From positions 3,720,001 to 3,784,000 of the forward strand of contig JAGPXD010000001.1 of NCBI GenBank assembly GCA_020746995.1: a DNA stretch of 64,000 nucleotides, written 5' to 3'. Below, piece by piece: positions 45,150-59,439 of this stretch. This stretch comes from Plectosphaerella cucumerina (Eukaryota; Ascomycota; Sordariomycetes; Glomerellales; Plectosphaerellaceae). The notes beneath the pieces are model-generated. The model searched no databases and was not told the origin of the DNA. It was given only the letters and a program-made list of their open reading frames with translations. The position numbers and the translations under genes are program-made. How positions within the stretch are numbered: position 1 is the stretch's first letter; every line of letters starts with the position of its first letter.

Positions 45150-45900
45150 ATTTACCGGACAAATTAATTAAGAGTAAGTATATTATTAGGGCCTACTAAT
45201 ATCTTATATAGGCTTAGGTCGATCCTAAACTAAATTTAGGTTTAAATAGTAAATAATATAAATATACCTATACTCTTAAATAATTAGCCTATTTATAAAG
45301 CCTAGGTAGTAAAGTTAGTACTTTTAACGATATTACGGGATATAAACTTTATATCGTTTAGGTAAGTAGTAACTATAATTACTATCGGGTATTAATACTT
45401 ATAAAGTAAGTTAAACTAAGTATTAAGGTTATACTTTACCTCTTAGTATTAGACTTTACTAAGGCCGTTAAGTTACTATTATTATATAAGGCTAGTATAT
45501 AACTAGTAAAGATTAGTATATATAAACTTAAGGTATTAGGGGGTACTATAATTCTTATAGATATTCTCGATAAAGAGGTTAATATCCTACTAGTAGACTT
45601 TATATCTAGATATAATAGATATAGGGCTATCGGTATCTACTAAAATTAGAGTAAAGAAGCCGATATCTTAGAACTTCTAGTTATTACCTATATCTATACG
45701 TAGGGGTAGGAACCTACCTAGTAGTATTTAGAACTACTTATCTAAAAGCTAGATAGTAGTTATATCGGGTGTTATAGGTAGTAACTCTAATTATATAAGT
45801 ATAGGTATCTATATTAGTCTAGTAAGCGGATTTAAAGAGTTATTTAGTAAAAAACTTTAAGTAACCTAAAGTAGTAAATCTCTAAGTTAGTCCTCTACTA
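45150..45900 (+). pseudogene. RIP-decayed open frame of unknown function
   Basis: One plus-strand frame stays protein-like for about 750 bp between TAA/TAG codons (for example DFTKAVKLLLLYKASI, ILIDILDKEVNILLVDFISR and SKEADILELLVI). I do not recognise the family. It could be a gag or accessory frame of a retroelement, or part of a repeated host gene. Confidence 0.35.
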
Positions 45901-46602
45901 ACTAATTAGTATTATCTATCGGCTATTTATTAGATAATACTACTAATTATAATAGTAGTTAAAAATATTATATTACTAAAGGTTTATAAGTATACTAACG
46001 GATTAGATAGTTAATAGTTTATCTTTATACCTTACTTAAGTAGATAGGAATAAAGGTTTTACCTATTATTAGAATAGGTTAGTATAATAGATTATATACC
46101 TATTAATACCGGGGGTTAAAATAGTAGGGGAGGGTTAGAAACTAGGGATAAACTCTCTATTAATATCTAAGGGTATAGTTATAGTTAGTATAATACGGGT
46201 TAGTATAATATAGTTACGGGAAAAGATCCTAGTAACGGATCTTACTTAATATTTATTAAGGGTTAATCCGGGTCTACGAGCTATATAGTATCCGGTCTTA
46301 GGGAATAGGGTATAATAAAACTAGTAAGGGTATCCGGGGATTCTATTAGAACCGGGCGGAGTAGTAGTCTCTATAAAAGTAGTTATAATACTACCTATTA
46401 TATTAGTTACTAAAAAGGACGTCTTAATAGACTACTATAATATATAGTACTTATAAACCCGATATATTTAATAACTATTAGGAAATTAGCCTTAAATATA
46501 GCTTTATCGGTATACTAGCCGGGTAGATAGGAGTTAAGGATAGACCGGCGGGTTTATATAGTCAGTAGTATAGGTAGTAAATATATAGTTATTATTAGTA
46601 AA

Positions 46603-49600
46603 TTTTTTTTTTTTTTTTTTAAAAATACTACTTTAAATTTACTAGGTATATAAACTATAGGAGAGTTTTATACTTTATCTAGGGGCGGGAAAACCGTTCC
46701 TATAGCTATAAGTAGCTATAGCCGGGTAAAAACCGCCCCTAATACCTATCTTACGATATCCCGGGTATCTATTTTACTTTACTGTATTATTACCGGATAT
46801 ACCTATATACTCCTCCGTGTGTTTATCGGGTATAGTCGGTTATATATAGTCGCCCCCGATCTAAGGCGGCGGCGTACGGGCTTTTTATATATATACTTAC
46901 CCCCTTAATAAAGTAGAAATAAAGTATAGTTATTTATAACCGTTATATTCCTACCTCCTACCTACCTTTAGTACGTAACTACTTTATTATATAGGCGGGG
47001 TAAATAATAGCTTTCGAATAGCTATATTATCCCGGAGATTAGGTAACTACTATTATACGGGGTATAAACGGGTATCTTCGGCTATATACTATTATTTACC
47101 GCCGGGTAATATTAGGCCCTAAGTACTAAGTATATCTCGGAATAACTTTAAGTCTTACTATTTATATTTCCTAGTTAAAAAATCCCGTACCTACTATACC
47201 GGGGGTAGTAAGTATACTCTTTCCTTTAAATATACTCGGGGCTCCCTATTAAAGGCGCCTCTTATATACTATAAGGTGTGGTTTTTCTTCCTTTAACTAC
47301 TACTTTAATCGGTATATTTAACCCCCTTTATACCTAGCCCTAGGAGCTTTATTTTCCGTTACTAGGCGCCCGTAGTAGCCTTATTATAGGTGTAGCTAGC
47401 CTATTATACCCGTTATACTATTTATTTCCCGTTCTTTCCGTTCTTATCGTTTAAGGGTCTTATAATTAGTAGTTTTAGCCTCGAAAAAGCCTGTTTTCCC
47501 CTATATATAGTTACTAACTACTATATACCTCCTTAGATTAATCTTATAGTACCTCCTACTACCTAACTTCCGTAAATATATTTACTATTCCCTTAAAAGT
47601 TTTTAAAAAATATCCTCTTATATTTATTTATACTCTTTTATACTGACTTATAATAACTCTCGACCCTTACCTTAGTTATATCTACTTTATATTATATAAT
47701 ACTAATAATACCCCTAGATTATGTACTTATAGCCCCCGTGCTTATATATATATATATTACTACTTATAAGTCTTTTTATTCTTCCTTTTACTAGTATATA
47801 TATTATCTTACCGTATTAGCGGTTATTTCTAGGTATTTCTAACTAATTCTAGCTTATAATTATTACTATAAGTATACTAAGGGTAATAATTCTTATAATC
47901 TAGTAAGTTTTTTCCCTTATTCTACTATCTCCCGTAGCCTATTATAGCCTCTTATACCTATATTCCCTTACTAATAAGTATTTTATATACTCTAAGTCCC
48001 TTTTTAGTATATAGGTATTACCTATATTTTAATTTAGGTATAGGTAGTTATTTACGGTAGTAACTTATCGACTATAGCTATAGATATATACTGGGCTATA
48101 ACTACTACCTAGTATTAGGCTACCCCTTCCCTAAAGGAGTTTACCTATATATCGAAAGCGGCTACTACTATTATTATAAGTTTAAATATACCTACTTATA
48201 ATATTATTACTAATTTTTCGGCTTTAGTCCCCGATCCTATTACTCCTACGGTTAATACCGGCTATATATAAGCTATTACGGTTATAATTAACTATAATAC
48301 TATTACTATTAAAATACTAATAGTTACTATTACTACCCTTACTAAGATTTAGTATAAGGTTATAAATTTCTAGTTATTTTTAAATTTAGGTACCTATTCT
48401 CGGGTATATTTCTATATATTTAGCTACTAACCCCCGCTAGGTTAAGGTTCTTAGTAAGTATAAGTATATTAATAATTCCGATCCCGATAAATAAACTACC
48501 TATAGTTATATCCTATCGCCCTAGTCTATATATAGTTATATAGCCCTATTTTTCCGGAGTTCTAGATAATAGGGGGGGGGATTAAGAAAGGGAAGGGTTA
48601 GTAAGTTTTTATAAAGGATTATACTTAGTTTTATATACCTATAGTTATAAACGGGGTTTTATACCCCTTTAATATTTAGTTATTAGATACTACCCTCTTT
48701 CTTAGATAAAAAGGCCGAAAAGACTCTTTTTTTCTCTCTTTTCTTAGTCCTAGGACTCCTCCCGTACCTAAAGGAGCTTATAAGCGGTATTAAACTATTA
48801 TAAATACTTAGTATTTATAATAAAATAAACTATTACCCTAGTAAACTTCCTTTTCTAGAGGGAGGCGGGGTATAACTTTATATCTAGGTATACTATCTAT
48901 AGTTACCGGTATTTATATCCTTCCTAGGGGTAGAAACTAAGGATATAAACTACTATCTCCCGCGGGGCGTTATAGGTATATATAGGAGTCTATATAAGGG
49001 GGACTCCGGCCTTAAAGAGGAAGTTATTTAAGCCGATCTACTCTATATAGTCTTATATAAAAACTATACTCTCGGCTTTAGTACTTAAGTATCTTATATA
49101 GTAGTATATTACTATAAGCTAGGTATTATTTCTACGTAAATATTCCTATATATATATTAGTAGGTATTTATACCTTAAAGTAGTCTCTCTATTTATCTAA
49201 TACTTAGTCCGCTAGTTTTACTTTCTAACCTAACTACCTAAGGGACTACCGGAGTCCTTACGGGCTATAGGTCCCGGCCTTAGGACCGAGCCTACGTATA
49301 GAGGCTTTATAGGCGCGGGTAATTATATAGTCCCGTAGTTTATTAAATATAGTATAGGTATATTTCTTATTCCGTAGTTATTACTAGAAGCCGGTAACCC
49401 GTTAACTAAACTAGATATCTATTAACGGGGTATATACCTCTACTTTATAAAGGGTAGTAAGTATTACTCTAAATATACCTATAATTATATATAGGTATTT
49501 ATTTTATATTTTCTTAAGGTAGTTTATAATAGGGTTAGGCTTCCCGGGGGTATACTAAACTAGGGTATTATAACTACCGGCCGTCTATATATATATAAGA

Positions 49601-52600
49601 TAGACTATATATACTCTTAAAAGCCTAGGGTTATTTACCGAGGAGATAATCCTAGTAAGTATAAAGGTCTAGGTTTTTATTTTCGCGGCGACTATAGTTA
49701 TATATAACCGCTAGTTAAGCTTCCTATTAAGTATAACCCCGAGGACTCTACTCTTATTATCTAACTTAATTATATAGTCGTTAATATATACGGATATAGC
49801 TAGTCTTTTATACTAGTTAGAGAAGTTAATTAGGCTATATTTCCCGGGGTCGAAGGTAACCCCGAATTTCCTTACCTATTTAAAGTAAATATTATATATA
49901 GCCTTAAGATCGGTATAGGTATCCTTATATATCCGGCTACTACCGATAAGGTATATATCGTTTATATAGGTAACTACTAGGAAGCCCCGTAATTAGAGTA
50001 CTTTATATAGGCTAGTAGTATAGAGGATAAAGAGGATAGTTAAGAGGGGGGACCCTTACGGGATATTATAGTAGACCGGAAGAGGTTATAATTACCTACT
50101 ATTAAAGATAAGTTCTAACGTATAACTTATAAAGAAGTTAAGGATAAACTTAATAAGGGAGCCTAGGAAGTTTATCTTTATAAATTCCTAGGTAAAATAA
50201 TAGTAGATAATACCGTCGAAAACGCCTATTATATCTAGTAAGAGGAGGGAGGTAACTATACCCTCTTTTACTATAACCTATAGGGTATAAATAATTACAT
50301 AGACTATAACTTTAGTAAAGTAGTTTTATCTAAAGCTAAATTAGGCGGGAGGTAGTAGGCTAGTATCTTTAGTTATTTATATAAACCTATATCCGATTAT
50401 CTTCTTAGTAATCTTTCCCCCGGTATAAAGTAATATAATTAGTTACTATACCCCTAGGTAGTCTATCTTCTTTTTATTCTTCGGGAGGACTACTATAATT
50501 ACGTATTTATAGGGGCTAAGGAAATATCCTATCTATAGGTAGGTAGTTAGTAGGACTATAATCGCGGTTATAATTAACTCCCCGTAGGTACGGAGGAACC
50601 CGTTCGGAAGTCCTATCTACCCGGGAGTATTCTACTGCTTTACTTTTTTTAGTACTCCCTTAATATCTTCTACTAAAACGTTAAGGCTAAATTTAAGGTA
50701 GCCTAGGTCCTAAAGAGAGGGTTCCTATACGGGTAGGATATTACTAAAATCTATAGTTATAGTTAAGTAGAAATAGGCGGTAAGGAGCTTAGTTTTCTCC
50801 TTATAGGTAAATATAATTAGGGGGCTACTAGTATCCTTAGACGCCTATAAGTCGGGTATTTATAATAATATATAAAGGTACTAGCTTTATATCTTTACCT
50901 ACTTTATAATAACTTAGATCCCTTCCGGGGTTTCCCTTTATTTATCTAATATCTATCGTTAGGAGGTTTATTTTACTAAGGTAATTATTTTACGTTTCGC
51001 TATAGTTACCTAAGTAAGGGTATCTTTATCTACTAGTATCCGCCTCGCGGCCTAGGACTTCCGCGCCTATCTCTCCTTTTAGACTACCTTATAGTACTCC
51101 TTTATCTACTAGTTATTCTTAGGGGGAGCCCCCGTATATTAACGGGTATAAATAGTTACTATTATCTAGAGGTATTCGAAAAGGGAGAGTTAGGCGGTAT
51201 CTATTACTTTAGTAGTTAGAAGTTCCCGTAGTTTAGGCGGTTTTATAAAAGAGTATTTATAGTTAAGTTATACTAAGTCTAGGGTTTACTAATTAATATA
51301 GTCGGGTATATGTAGGAGTTTACGGGGGATAGTATATACTTAACCTAGGTAGTTAGATCCGGTATAGGCGGCTGTCTTTACCTAGGCGCCTCCGAGGGCG
51401 GGTATAGCCTAGGTAAAGTCTATCGTAAAGTCCCTATAGTTATATTTCTACTAGGTAGGTATATCGGTAGGGGAAAGAAGGTCTAGTCCCTTATCCTCTA
51501 CTAGTTATAGGAGGAGATCCGTACCCGTATATACTTATCTACCTATCTACTAGAGGGGGTAGTATAGGTTAAAGTCTCCTAGGAGGACTATAGCCTCGGG
51601 CCTTAGTACCTAGCTAAGGTATATAATCGGGGTAGGTTAGTTATATATACTCGGTAAGCCGGGTAGTTATAAGTATATATAGATAAAAGAGACTATAGGT
51701 ATATTTTCCTTAGCTAGGAGGGTTACCCGGTACTAGTCCTACTAGGCTTTATATATTTATACTTAGTAGTAGTTATATATAAAGAGGGCTACCCTTAGCT
51801 AGTTACCCCTAAGGGCCTAGACGACTATATAGCCGCTTTATAAGGGGTAGGGTATACCTATATAACGCCTAAGCAGGCCGTAGGTTACTCGGCCTAAGAC
51901 CCCGCGGAAACTAACCCCTTAGGTAATTAGGCGTACAGGCTAAGTACGGATTATAGATTATAAACGATAAGAGAGTAAGCCTATCTAATACTTTACTCCG
52001 GGAGGTACTATAGATACCCTAGATATTTAATAAATAGTAGGGGGTATTATTATATAATATAGATTATAGTTATTATAATAGTAATCTAATAGTCGGCTTA
52101 TAATAGATTATAAAGTAATCTAGTATAATCCCTAGGAACCCCCGTCTATATAAGATACTACCTTATAGTATATAGTTCTACTTAGATTTATAATAGTAAT
52201 TAATTTAAGTCTTTATTAGAAACCTCCTTAGCCTATAGTAAAGAAGCGTAACGCTTTATAATAATATAATAAGTACGACGATAATAACTACTACGATATA
52301 TTACTCCTTAGTTACCTAGTATATACTAGTAGTATATACTACCTTAGTTCCAGACTATATATCTTCGGAAGATTATACCTGGGTCGTAATAACCTATTAT
52401 CTTATCCTAGGGGGGTTTTTATACTACGATTATATTATACTTAGTAGGGGTATCTAGCGCCTCTATAAGGTTTTATCTACCTTACTATATATTCTACGAG
52501 AGGGCTATAAGCCCCCTTATTTAGCTATAGGCCCCTATTTATATATATCCTCTACCCGCGGGGTCTATAGCGGGGGAGGGAGTAATAGGGTAGCTAAGGC

Positions 52601-54214
52601 TAGGGGGTTCTAGCTAGCTCTCTAGCTTAGGAATCTATTAATTAGGGGTATACCTAGGGGTAGGTTTATATTCTATCGCGGGTAGCCGGCTACTAGTATA
52701 GCCGGCTAACTCCCTATACTCCTAGAGGTAGGAGTAGTTAAGGTTACCCTCCTCTTAGCCGGAGACTAGGTAAGGGTAGGGCTTTATTCCTCCGCGGGTA
52801 GTAATATATATACGGGTATAAATATAGGCGGCTATTAGTCGGGGATAGTAAAAGTCTAGGGCTTAACATACTAGTCGGTTAGGGCCTCCTCAGCCTAGGT
52901 CTAGTATATAGTATAGTTTTATACCTAGGTAGTATAGCGGCTATAGTAGTTTATATAATATAGTTTATAACTATTCTTCCTATTATTATAGTAGTTTCTT
53001 TCTTTATAGTCCCGATCCTTATATCCTAGGTAGCTATAGTATCCGTACTTTTATAGTTACTTATAGTTAATCGCGGTATACCTAAACCCTTAATATTTAA
53101 AATACTACTTTATATAGGCTATACTAACGTATAGGGAGGCGGTAAGCTACCTTATATTAACTATAATCCCGTTATTATAGGTTTTCCTTATTTAGGCGCG
53201 GTTTTCGAAGTCGAGGTAGAGGGATATATACTTACGGTTATTTATATTTATATACCTTAGTAAGGCGGTATATATAATAGAGGAGAGGGTAGGATTATCC
53301 CTCTTAATAAAGTTAAGGAGGTTTTTCTTTATAAGGCTATCTATAGTTACTTTTGGGAAAGGGCCGGTATAGATAGTATACTATATATATCTAGTTTCGG
53401 CTTTAGTATTAAAAGCTATCTTTACCTATTTTTTATCCCCGGCGACTTTCTTAAGGGTTACTATATCCTTAAAGGTAAGGATTTATTCTCCTCGCGGTAG
53501 CCTATAAGTAGCTATAACTACCTCCGTTCCTATAATAGTATTTATAATTATAATTACTTTTTTCGGCTCCTTCCCTTCGAGGTTACTATTAAAGTCCCTA
53601 GTAACCTATATTTCGCGTTATTTATTATTTAAGACTATAACTATAGGCGGGTATATAGCCGCGACCTAGGCCTAGGTTAGTTACCCTAGGTATCCCTTCG
53701 GGGGGAGGTAGTCTTTAATATTATCGAGTTTATAGATAATAATAGTAAGTATAGTCTCTAGTAGCTAAAGGCTACTTCCTCCGGTTATAAATACTTATAG
53801 GAGAGTACTTACAACTCTTTTAATACCCTATTTAGCTTAGTCGGAGAGAAATTTCTTTCTTTAGTTAATTACTATCTTATAGTTACTTAGCTTTATAGGC
53901 GGCTACGGGTATCTATATTCGGGTATAAGTATCTAGGGATACCCTTCCCTAGGTCCGCGGGGTATTAGCTATCTATCGGTATACCTAGGTTTAGGTTAGC
54001 TACTAGCAAAGGGGTTATCTATAAAGGGGTTATCTATAACTTAGGAGAGGGAGATACGTTTAGTCTTAACTACCTATATTTACTTACGGATAAAGCCCCC
54101 CCCTTACGGGGGAGGCTATCCGGCGGCCCGGAGTATCTTTTTTATTATAAGTAGCTAGAGGTTAGTATTATCGTAGGTATCTATATACGGTTTTAATCAG
54201 CTATATATAATATA
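46603..54214 (-). mobile_element. LINE-A: long non-LTR retrotransposon, minus strand, interrupted by a solo LTR
   Basis: The 3' end is an 18-T tract at 46603-46620, the poly-A tail on the minus strand. Going 5', the reverse transcriptase catalytic block reads YINDIYLIG on the minus strand at about 49951-49968. An APE-type endonuclease remnant with GDFN lies at 51568-51579. A Cys/His-rich zinc-knuckle-like region (Cys mostly turned to Tyr) lies at about 52.9-53.1 kb in the ORF1 position. The bases 46603-50922 are repeated in inverted orientation at 54396-58723. A solo LTR sits at 51861-52314. The 5' end is estimated from where R1 sequence begins (about 54215). The element is inactive, with many stops. 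Confidence 0.75.
51861..52314. repeat. Solo LTR (copy A) inside LINE-A
   Basis: It starts TATAACGCCTAAGCAGG and matches the LTR at 63586-64000 along all 415 visible bases. A 4-bp CCTA occurs just before it and just after 52314, a possible target duplication, and LINE-A continues on both sides with no internal element, so it is a solo LTR. RIP has removed nearly all CA/TG here. The right boundary is approximate. Confidence 0.7.
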
Positions 54215-54349
54215 GGAGGGAAGTTATAATATATCTTTAATTATACTAGATAGACTTAAGTACTTCCTCGGGGGAGGCTTTAAAACCCTTATATAGGGTA
54301 GGCTTAGCCTTAAGGGTAAAGGTAAAGGTAGCCCCCTCTCCGGGTATAT
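54215..54349. repeat. Dispersed repeat R1, copy c, left part (inverted)
   Basis: Read inverted, this matches 32627-32760 of R1 copy a. It ends with CTCTCCGGGTATAT, the target duplication of SINE copy 2. The right part of the same R1 copy resumes at 59081. Confidence 0.72.
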
Positions 54350-57300
54350 TTAAATTATAGTTACCCGATTATATTACTACCTAAGGTACCTATTAGGATC
54401 TAGGCTATTATAAAGTAAGTAAAGACGTAAAGCTAGTATCCCCGTATACTATTATAAATACCCGACCTACGGGTATCCGAGGACGCTAATAGCCCCCCGA
54501 TTATATTTACCTATAAGGAGAAAACTAAGCTCCTTACCGCCCGTTTCTACCCGACTATAACTACAGACCTTAGTAATATCCCGCCCGTATAGGAACCCTC
54601 TCTTTAGGACCTAAACTACCTTAAATTTAGCCTTAACGTCTTAGTAGAAGATATCGAGGGAGTACTAAAAAAAGTAAAGTAGTAGAATACTCCCGGGTAG
54701 ATAGGACTTCTAAATAGGTTCCTCTATACCTATAGGGAGCCGATTATAACTATAATTATAGTCCTACTAACTACCTACCTATAGATAGGATATTTCCCTA
54801 GCCCCTGTAAATACGTAATTATTATAGTCTTCCCGAAGAATAAAAAGAAGATAAACTACCTAGGGGTATAATAGCTAATTATATTACTCTATACCGGGGG
54901 AAAGATTACTAAAAAGATAATTAAATATAGGCTTATATAGGCGGCTAAAGATACTACCCTACTACCTCCTACCTAATTCGGCTTTAGATAAAGTTACTCC
55001 GTTAAAGCCGTAATTTATATAATTACCTATACCCTATAGGCTATAGTAAAAAAGGGTATAGCCGCCTCCCTCCTCTTACTAGATATAGCGGGTACTTTTA
55101 ATAGTATTATCTACTATTACTTTACCTAGGAATTTATAAAGATAGGCTTCCTAGACTCTTTTATTAAGTTTATCCTTAGCTTCCTTATAGGTTATACGTT
55201 AGAACTTATCTTCGATAGTAGGTAATTATAACCTCTTCTAGTCTATTATAGTATCGCGTAAGAGTCCCCCCTCTTAACTATTATCTTTATCCTCTATACT
55301 ACTAACCTATATAAAATACTCTAATTACAGGGCTTCCTAGTAGTTACCTTTATAGATAATATATACCTTATTAGTAGCGGCCGGATATATAAAGACGCCT
55401 ATACTAATCTTAAGGCTATATATAACGTCTACCTTAAATAAGTAAGGAAGTTTAGAGTTACTTTCGACCCCGGGAAATATAGCCTAATTAACTTCTCTAA
55501 CCGGCGCAAGAGACTAACTATATCTAAATATATTAGTAACTACGTAATTAAGCTAGATAATAAGGGTAGAGTCCTTAGGGTTATACTTAATAGGAAGCTT
55601 AACTAGTAGGTATATATAGCTATAGTCGTTACGAAAATAAAGACCTAGACCCTTATACTTACTAGGATTATCTCCTCGGTAAATAGCCCTAGGCTTTTAA
55701 GAGTATATATAGTCTATTTTATATATATATAGGTAGCCGGTAGTTATAATACCCCGGCTTAGTATACCCCCGGGAAGCCTAACCCCGTTATAAACTACCT
55801 TAAGAAAATATAAAATAAATACCTATATATAATTACGGGTATATTTAGAGTAATACCTACCGCCCTCTTTAAAGTAAAGGTATATATCCCGTTAATAGAT
55901 ATCTAGCTTAGTTAATAGGTTACCGGCTTCTAGTAATAACTACGGAGTAAGAAATATACCTATACTATATTTAATAAACTATAGGACTATATAATTACCC
56001 GTACCCGTAAGGCCTCTATACGTAGGCTTAGTCCTAAGGCCGGGACTTATAGCCTATAAAGACTCCGGTAGTCTCTTAGGTAGTTAGGTTAGAAAGTAAG
56101 GCTAGTAGACTAAGTATTAGATAAATAGAGAGACTACTTTAAGGTATAAATACCCGTTAATATATATATAGGAATACTTATATAGAAATAACACCTAGTT
56201 TATAGTAATATACTACTATATAAGATACTTACTAAAACCGAGAGTATAGTTTTTATATAAAACTATATAGAGTAGATCGGCTTAAATAACTTCCTCTTTA
56301 AGGCCGGAGTCCCCCTTATATAGACTCCTATATATACCTATAGCGCCCCGCGGGAGATAGTAGTTTATATCCTTAGTTTCTACCCCTAGAAAGGATATAA
56401 ATACTAGTAGTTATAGGTAGTATATTTAGATATAAAGTTATACCCCGCCTCCCTCTAGAAGAGGAAGTTTACTAGGGTAATAGTCTACTTTATTATAAAT
56501 ACTAAGTATTTATAATAGTTTAATACCGCTTATAAGCTCCTTTAGGTACGGGAGGAGTCCTAGGACTAAGAAAAGAGAGAAAAAAAGAGTCTTTTCGGCC
56601 TTTTTATCTAAGAAAGAGGGTAGTATCTAATAACTAAATATTAAAGGGGTATAAAACCCCGTTTATAACTATAGGTATATAAAACTAAGTATAATCCTTT
56701 ATAAAAACTTACTAACCCTTCCCTTTCTTAATCCCCCCCCCCTATTATCTAGAACTCCGGAAAAATAGGGCTATATAACTATATATAGACTAGGGCGATA
56801 GGATATAATTATAGGCGGTTTATTTATCAGGATCGGATTTATCGATATATTTATATTTACTAAGAACCTTAGCCTAACGGGGGTTAGTAGTTAAATATAT
56901 AGAAATATACCCGAGAATAAATACTTAAACTCGAAAATAACTAGAAACTTATAATCTTATACTAAGTCTTAGTAAGGGTAGTAATAGTAGTTATTAGTAC
57001 CTTAATAGTAGTAGTATTATAGTTAATTATAACTATAATAACCTATATATAGCCGGTATTAGCTACGGGAGTAATAGGATTAGGGACTAGAGCCGAAAGA
57101 TTAGCGATAACGTTATAAGTAGGTATATTTAAGCTTATAATAATACTAGTAACTACTTTCGATATATAGGTAAACTCCTTTAGGAAAAGGGTAGCCTAAT
57201 ACTAAGTAGTAACTATAGCCCGGTATATATCTATAGCTATAGTTAATAAGTTACTATTATAAATAACTCCTTATACCTAAATTAAAGTATAAGTAATACC

Positions 57301-59080
57301 TATATACTAAAGAGGGACTTAGGGTATATAAAATACTTATTAGTAAGGGAATATAGGTATAGGAGGCCGTGATAGGCTACGGGAGATAGTAGAATAGGGG
57401 AAAAAATTTCCCGGATTATAAAAACTATTACCTTTAGTATACTTATAGTAATAATTATAAACTAGAATTAGTTAAAAATACCTAGAAATAATTACCGATA
57501 CTTATAAAACGATATATATATCGGTAAAAGGAAGAAGGAAAAGACTTATAAATAGTAATATATATATATATAGGTATAGGAGGTTATAAGTACCTAATCC
57601 AGGGGTATTATTAGTACTATATAATATAAAGTAGACGTAACTAAGGTAAGGGTCGAGAGTTATTATAAGTAAGTATAAGAGAGTATAAGTAAGTATAGGA
57701 GGATATTTTTTAAAAACTTTTAAGGGAGTAGTAAATATATTTACAGAAGTTAGGTAGTAGGAGGTACTATAAGATTAATCTAAGGAGGTATATAGTAGTT
57801 AGTAACTATATATAGGGGAAAACAGGCTTTTTCGAGGCTAAAACTACTAATTATAAGACCCTTAAACGATAAGAACGGAAAGAACGGGAAATAAATAGTA
57901 TAACGGGTATAATAGGCTAGCTATACCTATAATAAGGCTACTACGGGCGCCTAGTAACGGAAAATAAGGCTCCTAGGGTTAGGTATAAAAGGGGTTAAAT
58001 ATACCGATTAAAGTAGTAGTTAAAGGAGGAAAAACTATACTTTATAGTATATAAGAGGCGTTTTTAATAGGGAGCCCCGAGTATATTTAAAGGAAAGAGT
58101 ATACTTACTACCCCCGGTATAGTAGGTACGGGATTTTTAAGCTAGGAAATATAAGTAGTAAGACCTAAAGTTATTCCGAGATATATTTAGTACCTAGGGC
58201 CCGATGTTACCCGGCGGTAAATAATAGTATATAGCCGAAGATACCCGCCTATACCCTATATAATAATAACTACCCGATCTCCGGGGATAATATTACTATT
58301 CGGAAACTATTATTTACCCTACCTATATAATAAAGTAGTTATATACCGAAGGTAGGTAGGAGGTAGGAATATAAATAACTATAGGCGGCTATACTTTATT
58401 TCTACTTTATCGGGGGGGTAAGTATATATATAAAAAGCCTGTATACCGCTACCTTAGATCGGGGGCAACTATACGTAGCTAACTATACCCGATAAATATA
58501 CGGAGGAGTATATAGGTATATCCGGCAATAGTATAGTAAAGTAAAACGGATACCCGGGATATCGTAAGATAGGCGTTAGGGGTGGTTTTTACCCGGCTGT
58601 GGTTATTTATAGCCGTAGGAACGGTTTTCCCGCCCCTGGATAAAGTATAGAGCTCTCCTATAGTTTATATACCTAGTAAATTTAAGGTAGTATTACTTTT
58701 AAAAAAAAAAAGAAAAAAAGGGATTTATTTCTAAGAAAACCTCGAATAGATATAAACTTATTTTTCCCTAAGTAACTCCCCGACTTTACTACCCGGTTAG
58801 TTATACTAACGTAAATAATCTTTTTTTTCCCCCTATTAAATAGCCGGCTTTTATACTTTTAGCCCTCGACTATATTACGTAGTAAATTACATAACCTTCT
58901 ACGTAACGAGTTATATAGGGCTTTACTACTTAAGTAAACGGGAGCCTTTAATCGCTTAAATAAATAACCGGTATATAAGAAATCGTACTTATCGACCCTA
59001 GCCGGATTTAAACCGACCGCCTTATATATACGTATAGGGCGTATAGACCTCTAGGTATATAACTACTATACTATAGGGGA
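54350..59080 (-). mobile_element. tRNA-derived SINE, copy 2, split by LINE-B
   Basis: The two halves (54350-54395 and about 58725-59080) together match SINE copy 1. The copy is flanked by a perfect 14-bp target duplication CTCTCCGGGTATAT (54336-54349 and 59081-59094). The same 14 bp occurs once, unoccupied, in R1 copy a at 32633-32646. The tRNA-like head with A and B boxes is at the right end. LINE-B inserted into it later. Confidence 0.85.
54396..58723 (+). mobile_element. LINE-B: 5'-truncated copy of LINE-A, plus strand
   Basis: About 4.3 kb are inverted relative to LINE-A 46603-50922. It has lost the endonuclease and ORF1 regions at the 5' end, as is typical for target-primed reverse transcription. 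The reverse transcriptase catalytic block reads FIDNIYLIS at about 55349-55375, with numerous stops elsewhere. It ends in a poly-A run (58701-58719) and is inserted within SINE copy 2 after GGTACCTATT. A short TTATT-like duplication is visible at both sides. Confidence 0.85.
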
Positions 59081-59094
59081 CTCTCCGGGTATAT

Positions 59095-59345
59095 AGCTAG
59101 TTACTATAGTTAAAGTATAGATAAATTTATAATTTATATTTATAAAGTAGTAAAGGTAAGACTCTTAGGTATTATAAGAGAGTCTTAATAAGGGAAGGCT
59201 ATAGGGGAGGAAAGCCTTTTAAATACCCGGTAATAATACCTCTATTTAGAGTTTAGTTTATAATAAAGATAGCTTATAATAGTATAGCCTACCTAGAGAT
59301 CTATCTCTAAAAAACTATAATCGGGAAACTTAACCTTAATTAATA
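59095..59345. repeat. Dispersed repeat R1, copy c, right part (inverted)
   Basis: This is the inverse complement of 32982-33237 (R1 copy b), from ATAGCTAGTTACTATAG to the CTATAATCGGGAAAC region. It directly continues the left part at 54215-54349 once SINE copy 2 is removed. Directly after it, about 59350-59430 matches 32745-32840 in direct orientation, marking another repeat junction. Confidence 0.72.
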
Positions 59346-59439
59346 AGTAAATAAATACTAAAATAGTATTTTATTTATTACTTTTCGGCTAGTAATATAT
59401 TCTTACTAATCCTTACGTCGATATATATTAACGGCTAGT

